NCBI GenBank assembly: GCA_947507875.1 | Contig: CANNQP010000012.1 | Location: forward strand, 1-64,000 | DNA: 64,000 nucleotides | Source of the DNA: Verrucomicrobiaceae bacterium | Lineage (GTDB): Bacteria; Verrucomicrobiota; Verrucomicrobiia; Verrucomicrobiales; Verrucomicrobiaceae | Reading direction: 5' to 3' | In this document: positions 42,101-51,300 of the stretch, piece after piece | How the letters are laid out: each line of letters begins with the position of its first letter | Position numbering within the stretch: position 1 is the stretch's first letter | The notes under the pieces: generated by a model | What the model was told of the DNA's origin: nothing | The model's database searches: none | The model's input: the letters and a program-made list of their open reading frames with translations, nothing else | Position numbers and translations under genes: made by a program

Positions 42101-44847
42101 GCATTTTCCATAGTGTCTATCATGCTGTAGATTTGCTGCAGGATCTCGCGCGGGCGGAGTGAGTCGCCTTGAGCCCCAGCCTGCTCGAGTTGTCGCCACT
42201 GTGAGGCGCTAGGGGTGATGAGCGAGGGATCGCGGCGGGTGCGCCAGGGAGTGAGATTGGCAAACTGTGCGGTGCTGCCATTGCTGCCATCCCCCAGCAT
42301 GCCACGGCTGCGCATGACCTGGGTGACCTTGGCTTCTAGGACGAGTAGTGCGACCGTGTCGCGCACGCTCAGGTTGACCGCCAGAGTCAAGGCCTCAAGC
42401 TGTTGCTGCCAGGCGCTCTGGCACGCAGCCAGCCATCGATCCACTTCGCTCTTCATGGACTGGCTATCGGAGGGAAGGCTCGTTAGCTCAAAATCTGGCT
42501 TGAGCTCAGTCAGCCGAGGAAGAGGCTGCATGCCAACTAGCTCCGGATACGATTGAATCGGACCCAGGACCGGAAGAGTTCCCCCATCGCTCAGGGTGAA
42601 GGTTTGCATGTCGATGTTGGATGGGGTGCCGAAGGCTACCACGGTGGGAGCCTGCACTGGCAGTGAGAGTGGGAACATGGCTTGGGTCCCATCTTCAGTT
42701 TGGATCACATGGCCGCTGCCCAAGAGTTGGCCACTGGGGGCATAGGCGCTGATGGCTTCGCCCGCTGCCGCGATGATTTCGTTGCCATCGACATCCGCTA
42801 GCGGTCTGACTGCAGCATAGAAGCGCGAGTTCCCCGGAAAGATGCTGTCCGCTGGGGGCTGGCTGCTGCGATCTTTTGGATCGGTGCCTGCGAGTAGTTC
42901 AGCCAAGTCACTGGCACCATCAGCATCACTGTCTGCACCCTGGGTGGGCGATAGCCCCTTGGCCATTTCTACAAAGTCAGGCACGCCATCTCGATCGCTA
43001 TCGAGTTTACCCACCTCAGCGCTGAATTGGTAGTCACTACGGGCGATGGCGCCACGACGGCCCCCGGCGGCCTCGGCATAATACTCCAACTGTGTGTCTT
43101 GAGCTAGCAAGAGGGGGGAGTCGTAAAGTTGGAAGGATTCATAGCCGTTGCGACGCACATAGATGGGGCTACCGCCAGCAGCACGGAGCGTCACGTGGAT
43201 GATGCCATCGTAGAGCCCGGGGGGTGGGTCTGCCTTGACGACATCCACTAATTCGCCCTGGGCTTGCTCTAAGCTGAAGATGGAGACGTTGTCGGCATAC
43301 TGATTGACCAGTTGTCCCGGAATGCCTGAAGTTGGTCCGGCCACCGAGCCAAGGTTAACTGCCCCAGCGGCACCTAGGCCTAGCTCAGGGTCTCGGAAAG
43401 TTTCAGAAATGGCAGAGGCCGTGAGTGTGCTGCCTCTGCCTGAAAAGGTGACCCTCTGGGTCCAGTCCCCTGCACGGTAGGCACCTAGCAGCCGAATCTC
43501 GGAGTTGGCGAATGGCGGCTTATCAAAAACCAGAACGTTGGCAAGGTTCAAGGTCTTGGGGTGCAGGGGCACCCTCACAGGTTCGGTGGACAGAGGGCTC
43601 CAGTTGCCATCGCCATCATCGACCAGGGTATTGATCAGACTGGAACGACCCGATCCGTCATCGGTATGCAAAACATGCACGGCCCCTGCCGGGCCGGCCG
43701 CAAGCGCTGCAATGGCACCTAGCTCAGGATCCATGTTGAGGGCCGCGAGCGTCTCCAAACCCTGAGCACCAAAACCTAGAATCTCGGCGCTTCCGTCGTC
43801 ATAGCTAACGGCGATCTGGCTTTGTCCGGCCTTGTTTTGAATGACACACATCGCAGCTACTGGGCGTGATAGAGTCTCCGTGACGATTGGCCCAAAACCA
43901 AAGGCTGGAGCGGATGGCGGACTGCCTATCACAACACGGCACCGCTTGATGTCGGCGCTACCGGGGCGATAAACAACAATAGTGGCCATGGTGTCGCTGC
44001 CAAAAATGGAGGCCACATAGCGCGCATTGGCCATTCCAGTGAAGGTGTCAGCTGATCCGCTGGTGAGCATGCCGCTGGTCGCATCGGCGAGCAGGTTGCC
44101 GGGATTGAGCATCACCAAGTTGTCGAGTGTTGTGTCGCCGCCACCTTGAGGGCTAGGTGATGGAAAGCTAGCGAGACCAACCACCAGCGTGCGTGCCGCG
44201 CTGTCCTTGGTCACCGCGACGGCGTTGAGGCTACGCAGGTTGTATGTGTAGTGGCTCCTGGAAATCGGCGTGAAGCTGCTGCCCTTGTTGAGCACTTCAC
44301 GAATAGCGCCAGGCTTGTCTGTCGGATGGCCATCGGAATCAAGCACGCTAAGCTCGTCGCGCGCGCGGCCGATGATGTCGTCGTGCGCGGTGTTGCCAAC
44401 GACGCTGCTGGGTAGGGGGACCACGGCTGCAGCTTCTGGGGCAATGCCCAAAAGATGCATGGGCCGCGGAGTGGCGGCGGGAAAGCGCGGGTTGACAATC
44501 ACCGCTCGGTTGGCAGTTGGCGAACCAATGAGTAGGCGATCGTTGCTGGGCGCAGCGGCCGTGCCATCACCCAGGCGACCGACACTGGCAAAGGCTGGAG
44601 TAGTGATGCCTGATGCCATGGCGCCAAGGGGGATGAGTTTGCCATCAGCGGCACCCTTGAGCACGCGCACCGCACCACTTTGGCGGTCCACGATGAGCAG
44701 GTCGAGCAGGCCATCGCCGTCAAAATCGCCATTGGCCAGGAACTCGGCATCGGTTTCTTGAGTAAAACTCGCCGCCTTCAACCCGGAAGGCAGCAGGCAG
44801 GCCAGGCCGAGGCAGAAAGCGTTGAAAACAAAAAGTGTCGGTTTCAT
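39175..44847 (-). CDS. giant secreted protein with FG-GAP, TSP3 and Ig-like repeats
   Basis: The 1890-residue protein has a signal peptide (MKPTLFVFNAFCLGLACLL). An FG-GAP/VCBS-type start follows (ANGDFDGDGLLDLLIVDRQS), then thrombospondin type 3-like calcium loops near 620-660 (DSDRDGVPDFVE, DSDADGASDLAE). Several Ig-like domains follow at about 1180-1500 (LSLQWRRNGVPILDA, GMLYQWLHNGVAIANA), then a putative-Ig domain (GLPSGLLLDAQEGLIRGTA). It has no recognised anchor. It is the last gene of a three-gene operon, 11 bases after the fibronectin-type gene. A structural or adhesive role at the cell surface is likely; no enzymatic motif is seen. Confidence 0.85.
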   Translation of the reverse strand: MKPTLFVFNAFCLGLACLLPSGLKAASFTQETDAEFLANGDFDGDGLLDLLIVDRQSGAVRVLKGAADGKLIPLGAMASGITTPAFASVGRLGDGTAAAPSNDRLLIGSPTANRAVIVNPRFPAATPRPMHLLGIAPEAAAVVPLPSSVVGNTAHDDIIGRARDELSVLDSDGHPTDKPGAIREVLNKGSSFTPISRSHYTYNLRSLNAVAVTKDSAARTLVVGLASFPSPSPQGGGDTTLDNLVMLNPGNLLADATSGMLTSGSADTFTGMANARYVASIFGSDTMATIVVYRPGSADIKRCRVVIGSPPSAPAFGFGPIVTETLSRPVAAMCVIQNKAGQSQIAVSYDDGSAEILGFGAQGLETLAALNMDPELGAIAALAAGPAGAVHVLHTDDGSGRSSLINTLVDDGDGNWSPLSTEPVRVPLHPKTLNLANVLVFDKPPFANSEIRLLGAYRAGDWTQRVTFSGRGSTLTASAISETFRDPELGLGAAGAVNLGSVAGPTSGIPGQLVNQYADNVSIFSLEQAQGELVDVVKADPPPGLYDGIIHVTLRAAGGSPIYVRRNGYESFQLYDSPLLLAQDTQLEYYAEAAGGRRGAIARSDYQFSAEVGKLDSDRDGVPDFVEMAKGLSPTQGADSDADGASDLAELLAGTDPKDRSSQPPADSIFPGNSRFYAAVRPLADVDGNEIIAAAGEAISAYAPSGQLLGSGHVIQTEDGTQAMFPLSLPVQAPTVVAFGTPSNIDMQTFTLSDGGTLPVLGPIQSYPELVGMQPLPRLTELKPDFELTSLPSDSQSMKSEVDRWLAACQSAWQQQLEALTLAVNLSVRDTVALLVLEAKVTQVMRSRGMLGDGSNGSTAQFANLTPWRTRRDPSLITPSASQWRQLEQAGAQGDSLRPREILQQIYSMIDTMENAPEAEPLRLLVGGVYAAAAQREFLEAMLQKPEDPTFRSAGSIGSPVDVLRYLINQGTLPPADGPSLWGIAALAAVDEHIAAVVDAVPQATSVLNELLGSLDLRSRSTLILEVPDLTVRSELEGLGGLILIDSDSPTEIYRLLDAKGNDYEATKGLRLPVGARFEVVAFTDLPQPSALGEVQFSDLEVISMRWVRGSVPDINVGAQPPLITFLEAISGATGESMDITRPLFIAEESSVTLNVNVEGDAEGLSLQWRRNGVPILDAINSSLQLDATADNPSFAGFYDVLVTNVAGRTSSFVIETRVLRIKPIIEALEAEIVGTSVPGRNVLAGVGEAVTLRVRAQSAASDGMLYQWLHNGVAIANANEDTLLIDAITPAQFGTYTVRVSPNDSKATAAQKTLSDAFEVAVVSHTSTDIVRNFNQAVTLPAIAAGKNLKFFWSKKPGALDSRAIVTTKGHLTISNLGFTDIGLYQCIVEMGDDVRRLISSHNLNVLVPPRFAAVEMAMPDVVVGGFVGWKIPITGTYTSISATGLPSGLLLDAQEGLIRGTARVAAGTYNISLKASNAYGSSSATAVLVVRPLNIDLVGDYVAYVPRHPSNRELGASLALTVTTLGTCSGRLVQGTLTHSFSGSLNTADGSNAILVVDVISSLKLAVGKLVIELDAENAALRGTLMPPAGTVATLQHFEGWSNYWSRSRAPINNPYVGRQHWLMRIVDEGANEESVKLPGGYGYAAAVILTNGNFTATGRAGDGESLTFNGFIGKQGQLGLMQLLYGTTTKGSLHGKINLAASSSAPINGNLTWSRPRNPLVTARLYRDGFATVGLLAEGGKYSAPAAGSRILNLGSQASVRRVRVNLSNRDAGIEQVGAVSFALNTANTFSAPAYSSIDFSNGSATVTTTTGMVRGSLTRSDTNPLNVRNKLTRALSLEGLIVPLDGVPAVFGSFMASSLPTTPLQTLNNTNQYQGSVVFEPIPSPP

Positions 44848-44858
44848 GATCGTGAGAT

Positions 44859-47800
44859 TCAGGGGACATTCACCACCGGGGTTTCCAGCACGCGCTCAAT
44901 TTCCATGGTGCGCTTGTTGAAGCGCACCAGCACGTAGCGGTACTTCGATCCACTGGTCACTGGGCTACGGTCCAGCAGGAACATTTCGTGGGTTTTGCTG
45001 TAACTGGTCGATGTTAGGCGTGGCACCACGGCCACCCAAGGATCGTGAATGACGGTGTTGCCCGTGCTGTGCTCCTCGTAGGCGATTTCTTCCATGAGCG
45101 GAGTCACCTGGACCACTGTCGGGTTGAGTCCGGCCACCACCTCGTAGCGATAGAGCAAGACAGGCAGGATCTTGCCGGCGTAAACCGGACCCAGGCTGTT
45201 TTCCGTCTGGGCTAAGGTATCCTGAGCAAAGACTGCGGTCAGTGGGTTGTACTTGCCGAGGATGAGCGAGCGTCCGATGCCAGCGAAGCCATTCACGGGC
45301 CTTGGGTAGTTGGTGTAGCGGTCTTTGAGTTGCGGGTCATCAAGCTGCGTGGGCACTGGTTGTCCGTTACTGAGCGGCATGTCCACTGCACCAATACGCA
45401 CACCAATCCCCTTAAAATCAGGCACGCGGCCCTCAAGATTCTGGGCTTGTAGATCGGCATGGAACCCCGTGCTTGCCTGAGTGGCGGCACCCAACCTTGC
45501 TGGCCATGGCACCTGTGGAAGTGCCCCAGGTGCTGGGGCCCAAACGAAGTCCTGCACATTGCTGAGCGGTGACATGGCTCGCGCCCCATATAGATGGCCT
45601 GGGCCCACCGCTCGCACCACCACTTTGTAATTGCAGCCCAGCACCACCGGCACCCGAACGGAGAACAGGCTGTCCTTCTCTACGGCAATGGCAGCCGCGC
45701 CAAGAAGGATGCGAACCTGGGGCGTTTCATGCGCTGAGAAATCCCCGGCGACATCGCCCAACACACGCTGGGCAATCCGCGCGCCGCTGCTATCCAGAGG
45801 TGAGAGATCGGCAGAGAGGTCGGCGGGCAATGTGGTACTCGGAGGTGGGGTATAGGCCTCGCCATCGCGGCTGATGAAAACCTCATAGCGCGTGGCCTCG
45901 TGCGGGCTGCCAAACCACCGGATGGTCATCTCTGGCGCTACCGAAGTTTTGGCCGGTTCCAGCGGCAGCAAGGTCGGCGCACTCAATGAAGCGACGGACT
46001 CGATGCAACCCAGCGAGGCCATGGGCGAGGCGTTGCCATGCTCATCAAAGGTTTGTACAAAATAGCAGAGGTTACTGACCCCCGAAGGCACGGTGCGATC
46101 ACACCAATCGATGCTGCGCGTCAGGTCCAGGACCTGATTGAAGCCAGGTGTGATTGCACCGGGGCCGGTCGTGGTTTTCTTGGGGCCGAAGTCCACCAAG
46201 GTTAGTGGGCCATTGGCCACCCGACGATAAATCTTGTATTCGCGCGTTCCCAGGGGAATGGGCGCGGAGAGTTCGCCACAAAGACTGCTGCGTGTATTCG
46301 GGCCAAGGCCGCCGCTATACACCTCGTGGCGAAAGCCACAGAGGGGGTCGCCGAGTATTCCTGTAACTGGCTGAGTCTCGCCCTTGAACTTGACCAAACG
46401 CCCCTCCGTAGCTCCGAGGGTGGTAGGCAGTGTCTGGCTGGTAAGGGTGGAAATGCGCCCCGAATGAGTGGCCACACGACAGCTTACACGCACTTCCTGG
46501 GTCTTGGACTGGGTGTAAAAATACGAGGCTGGCAGGATCACCTTGGCCACCAGAACCGCGCCATCGCTACGCATCGCATACTGGCCTAGGATGCTGACCC
46601 CAGGAATGGAAAATTCGGCCCACGCTAGGCCTGAATCCAGCGGCGCAGTGCACAGCAGGGTGACCTGAGCCTGATTGGTGGGAGAGCTATACCCTAATTG
46701 ACCATCAGCGCTGACCAGCGGACGCACACAACTAAGTCGGATGAGACCGGATGCAGCTTGTGGTCCTTGACGATCACGAATCACACCAAAGACCGGCACA
46801 CTGTTCCCACTGAGATTGCCGCCACCGGGACGCTTAGAGAGGTCGCGGGCGCGCACGGTGTACCAAAAGGTCTTGCCCGCAGTTGCGGCATTCGGTGCGC
46901 CCGCACCGGTGTCGTCAAACTGATAATTGCGGGTGCCCGGCACATGCTTGACCACACCAATCGCGGCGGGTAGGGCTGCACCACTGGCCACCGCCTTGTT
47001 GCTGGCTGTGATGTCGCGGTCAGAGTTCCAACGGTAGATGAGATATTCGTCGAGGTCTGCACCGTCCTCGTCCACCGGGGGCGCTTCCCAGCTTAGTCGG
47101 AGAAACTGCCGCCGCGTGGCTCCAAGCAGCTTGTACTCATTGCTGATGCCGAGTTCGCGCGGAGCTTCAGGAGGGTAGGTGTCATAGACGGATGTTAGGC
47201 GGCCCACGGAGATTAGGCCATCTCGCCCCAGCACGTCCAGGGCGGCCACGTAATAGAAGAATTCATCGCCGTCGGCTAGCGGTGGTTTAGGGTCCTCCGG
47301 GTCAAAGCGACCGTTGTCATCAGCAAAAAAATAGGTTTTCAAGTCCGCCGCATTGGAGGCAGCCATGGCGTCGAGGTCTGATTCCGTGAGAACAGGCACC
47401 TCATTGACGCGTTTGAAGCGGGGATTGCTATTGTCCCCAACGGCTGCAAGCAGGGCCGTGGTGGCAGGGCCACTCCGAGTCAGGTTCCAACCGCGAGCCA
47501 CGGCATCGGCCTTGGCCACGCGGTAAATGTTGTAGCCATAGTGCTCCAGTGCACGCAGGCGTAGGTCTGGCGGGTTGGCCCAGCGGAGTTTGGCGTTCAG
47601 GTGGCCACGTTCATTGGGCTCAAAGAAAGTGTAGAGTGCGATAGGGGCCGGCAGCGGTGTGACGGTGGTATTGACCTGCACCCGCCCCATCACTCCAGCC
47701 TCAAGGCCTGTGTCTTCATCGACCAATCGGATCTCGTATGTGTAAAGGCCCGGGCCGGGAAGTGGCTGGGCGTAGGCAAGGCCCATCATCAGGCTAATGG

Positions 47801-48305
47801 CAGGATGCACCCGCGACATGACATGGAGGCGCTGCAGCACCGACTTGTCGTCAATAGCGGCCTGAATGACAGCAAGTGCTTTTTCCTCAATCGAGAGGTC
47901 ATCGCGGTCAGCCTTGAGCAGCGCGCCAAGCCCGTGCTCAAGGTCCTCAAGATCCTCACCCAAAGTCACTGCTGTGGACAGAGCCTGGGTGATGGCAGCC
48001 GCACTCAGGCTCGGCTGTACGTCTCCTTGCAGTAGATAAGTGCCCGGTGCGACCGCTGCCCCGGCCTTGCGGTAGATGGCAAAGCGCTGGCCTTCAATCA
48101 GCCCAGCTTCGCTAGGCTGCCAAATGACATAGGCCCACTGCTGGGCACCGATCTGCTTGGCGGTGCCCACGGAGAAGACGGAGGCACCTCGCCCGCCGCG
48201 GTCGCTGATGCCACTAGGGCCAGTGGTCTGGGCTTGTAGCACTAACGGAGCCACTGCCACGAGGGCAAACCTTGCCAAGGAAGAGCTTATGATTTTTTGG
48301 AACAT
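44859..48305 (-). CDS. giant secreted protein with fibronectin type III-like domains
   Basis: From the ATG at 48305 the product is 1148 residues and starts with a signal peptide (MFQKIISSSLARFALVAVAP). Repeated fibronectin-like modules follow (for example AKLRWANPPDLRLRALEHYG, LRLSWEAPPVDEDGADL, MTIRWFGSPHEATRYEVFIS). The longer frame to 48488 would delete the signal peptide and is rejected. It lies 40 bases after the 1902-residue gene and 11 bases before the 1890-residue gene. It may bridge the other two proteins or present binding sites; this is inference. Confidence 0.85.
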   Translation of the reverse strand: MFQKIISSSLARFALVAVAPLVLQAQTTGPSGISDRGGRGASVFSVGTAKQIGAQQWAYVIWQPSEAGLIEGQRFAIYRKAGAAVAPGTYLLQGDVQPSLSAAAITQALSTAVTLGEDLEDLEHGLGALLKADRDDLSIEEKALAVIQAAIDDKSVLQRLHVMSRVHPAISLMMGLAYAQPLPGPGLYTYEIRLVDEDTGLEAGVMGRVQVNTTVTPLPAPIALYTFFEPNERGHLNAKLRWANPPDLRLRALEHYGYNIYRVAKADAVARGWNLTRSGPATTALLAAVGDNSNPRFKRVNEVPVLTESDLDAMAASNAADLKTYFFADDNGRFDPEDPKPPLADGDEFFYYVAALDVLGRDGLISVGRLTSVYDTYPPEAPRELGISNEYKLLGATRRQFLRLSWEAPPVDEDGADLDEYLIYRWNSDRDITASNKAVASGAALPAAIGVVKHVPGTRNYQFDDTGAGAPNAATAGKTFWYTVRARDLSKRPGGGNLSGNSVPVFGVIRDRQGPQAASGLIRLSCVRPLVSADGQLGYSSPTNQAQVTLLCTAPLDSGLAWAEFSIPGVSILGQYAMRSDGAVLVAKVILPASYFYTQSKTQEVRVSCRVATHSGRISTLTSQTLPTTLGATEGRLVKFKGETQPVTGILGDPLCGFRHEVYSGGLGPNTRSSLCGELSAPIPLGTREYKIYRRVANGPLTLVDFGPKKTTTGPGAITPGFNQVLDLTRSIDWCDRTVPSGVSNLCYFVQTFDEHGNASPMASLGCIESVASLSAPTLLPLEPAKTSVAPEMTIRWFGSPHEATRYEVFISRDGEAYTPPPSTTLPADLSADLSPLDSSGARIAQRVLGDVAGDFSAHETPQVRILLGAAAIAVEKDSLFSVRVPVVLGCNYKVVVRAVGPGHLYGARAMSPLSNVQDFVWAPAPGALPQVPWPARLGAATQASTGFHADLQAQNLEGRVPDFKGIGVRIGAVDMPLSNGQPVPTQLDDPQLKDRYTNYPRPVNGFAGIGRSLILGKYNPLTAVFAQDTLAQTENSLGPVYAGKILPVLLYRYEVVAGLNPTVVQVTPLMEEIAYEEHSTGNTVIHDPWVAVVPRLTSTSYSKTHEMFLLDRSPVTSGSKYRYVLVRFNKRTMEIERVLETPVVNVP

Positions 48306-48345
48306 GGAAAAGTGTGCTGAGGTTGTGCGGGCTCTTCTGTGACAG

Positions 48346-51300
48346 TTAATAATCCACATCCCAGCTGTTGTTGATGTAGGTGGCCTGAACCATTTCGGAG
48401 AACTTAACGCAGAAGGGGCAAACGCCTGCTTTGCCACTGATCCTGCCTTCTCCGCTAAAGCTAAAGTCGCCACCGCTCTTGACCCCAATCAATTCAATTT
48501 CGCCTTTTATAGATACGGCACAAAGAGCCTCACCACTGACTCCTGCTAACATTTTACCGCCATAAGTCGGTCCCTCGGCAAAGTAGAAGGCGCCGGCACC
48601 CACACCTGCGGAGATATTGAAGAAGCAGCCGTTCCCAATGATCGGGATCCACCCCTCGCCGTAGGCATAAGCACCCGTGAAGCTCGGCCCGGGAATCAGG
48701 GCAGTCACATCAGGATCAATCGCCTCAATAGGATCTGGACTGCAGCACCGGCCGAAGAAGATACCACCCTTGAGCTTATAGCTGGAGAAGGCCAACCCCA
48801 CTTCAGCGGCGAGATAATTTTCGGTCTGGCCAAAGGCAATCTGCGCCTGCATGTCGGTGATGATGAAGGTCTCGTAGGAGAGTTCGCCCCTCATCTTGAA
48901 ACCGCCACCGAAGCCAATGAGGCTACCACTTCCGAAAGCAAACTTGGCGCTAACATCGGCACGCAATCCCGGAGAAATCCATTCCAAGGGAGTGTCAAGG
49001 GCTCCGAGTTCAACATCAGTGGCGTTGCTCGCCACCCCAGCACAAGTATTGTCACCCGCTGAGTTCATTGAGCGGATCTCCAGGTAGGCATCGAGCATCA
49101 TTTCCTCAGGCACCTTCCAGCGGAACCGTCCATCGAGACGCAGTAGCTCCAGCGAATCCGTGGTGATATGGGCATAGCCCTTGATTTGCCCGGCCCCAAC
49201 TATGTCATCAAGCTTGCCGCCTACCAAATGGTTGATGCTCTCATCCATGCCAGCAAGTTGGTCCTTGATGGCGTCCTTGAGCGTGTCGTTGAGGGCATCA
49301 ATGCCGCTGTCGAGGGCGCTGTGCATCCGCGCCTCGAGATCGTAAAGGCGCTCTTTGATGGCTGTGGAAATCTTGGTCACGAAGGGCGAAGCATGCAGTT
49401 TGTTCTTCACAATCTGCAGCCACTTCGCTTTCTGCTCATCCTTGATCAGATCCCAGCTAACGGTGACGTCGAGGTTGCTTAAGGCGGCAATGTCGGCCTT
49501 TACCTCCGCAGCCGCCTCATTGATCGCGGTTTCAATCTCGCCTGCCGTCTTGGCCGCAGCCACTATCTCCTCAAGCTCCTTATTGAAGTCACCAGTGAGA
49601 TCGTTGAGCTCATCACGCACTGCCTTAACTCTGACGTAAATCATCGCCAAGGCCTCCTCAACGGCAATCACCTTGTCCTCATGTTTCTCCAGAATGGCAG
49701 CCCAAACGGCATCCAGGGCTTCAGCTGTAATGGCGGCCGCGAGGCTAGTTACCAGATCTTGCGCCAGGGCCTCAAGAACTGTCGGGTCTGAGGGGCCAAT
49801 GGGCAGGGTGTTGAATAGGTCCTTGAGCACCGCATCGTCAACGCCAGCACCGTAGCGATTGAGGTTGGCGCAGGAGTCCAGCGCGTCGAGCACTTGATCA
49901 AGTTGTGCCACGAGATTTTGGGAGAGCGCGACGCCACTGGATCCACCATTGATGAGTAGCTCAAGCTTTTGTTTGATCGTGCCCGGCAACGAAGAACCCA
50001 CACCAAACGCCGTGTCCACGGCTGTGGTGATCTGAGACGAGTCCACAGAATAACCGGCGGTGAACTTGCCCGCAAGGGCGCTGTCCAACACGTTGAGCGG
50101 CGTGCCCATGATGGCATCGACATGCTCATCCATCACTTCATCCATGCGATCGCCCACCATTTTAGCGAAGCGGTCCACTCCACCAGTGAGGGCATCAAAG
50201 CCCTGTTCACCAAGTGAATGCGAAAGGCTTGAGGCCACGCCCGTGGTATCATCAATGGCATTGAAAGCCATCTGCGAGAGATTGATCTGAGGCAGGCCGT
50301 CATAACTAAAGCCAAAGTTGATTTCGGCAAAATCTGGGCTGATGCGCAGACAGTTGTGGCCAATGTTGACCACCAGAATTTCGCTATTGGGAACTTCCTT
50401 GGCCTCAAAGGTCTTGCGCACCGGATCCCAAATGAGTTCGTAATCAAAATCAACCACCTCAAGCCAAGTCTGGGCGGCTTTCACTCTGTAAGGCAGCGGG
50501 TCCTCTCCAGAAGCCGTGCCTCCCGCGCGGTAATCTGCCAGCAGCAACGTGGTGGGTAGGCCGCGGTTATGAGAATCAAAGAGTGTTGTGTTGAAGGGGT
50601 TACCTCCATCCTCTGACCAACCGTCGTCAGGCCAGCCACCCATCACGTGGATCTCCGAGTCAGAATCATCGGCGCCGCCCACGGTATCGATGGCAATGGT
50701 CTGCAGATGAACCTGAAGATCGCGAAAGAAGGGCACGTCAAGCGTGCCAATCAGATTCCAAAACCCCTTAGCATGGGCGGTCACGCCGGGCTCATAGTCG
50801 CTGAGGTAAGCATCCTGCACGCTGCTGTAGTTCCAGATTTCATACGCTGGCTCCCAGCCTTCTGGTGCAGGCTCAGGTTTGGGACCTTTGATCGGCCCTT
50901 GAATTTCAATGCAGCGCGGTAGCACAAATCGCGAGGTGATGAGTTTGTCACCGTCATAGCGGGCATCGGCAGCGCTGATGATTTCGCCGCTGGGCATCAG
51001 GCCAAGGTTGCCAATCAGGGCCACGGGCACGTGGTGCGAGCGGGCGCGGATGCTGGTCTGATAGCTGGCGCTGCCACCCTCACAGACATCCGCACTGGAG
51101 CGCACAAAAGAGGCTGCCAGTACCTCTATGGCGCAATCCCAGTGCTCTAGTTTTTTCTCAACCCCAATGGGTGTGAGTTCTCCTAGCTCGCCGCGGCAGC
51201 TGATTTGCAACTGCTTGAAGTTTTGAGTGAAATTGGAGGGTGAATCGAAGAAAATGGAGCCATCCACCAGCGAGTCTTGCAGCTGACTGCTCAGTAGATT

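Noticed and set aside
48305..48488. N-terminal extension of the 1148-residue protein
   Set aside because: It would place about 60 unrelated residues before a clear signal peptide and overlaps the upstream gene.
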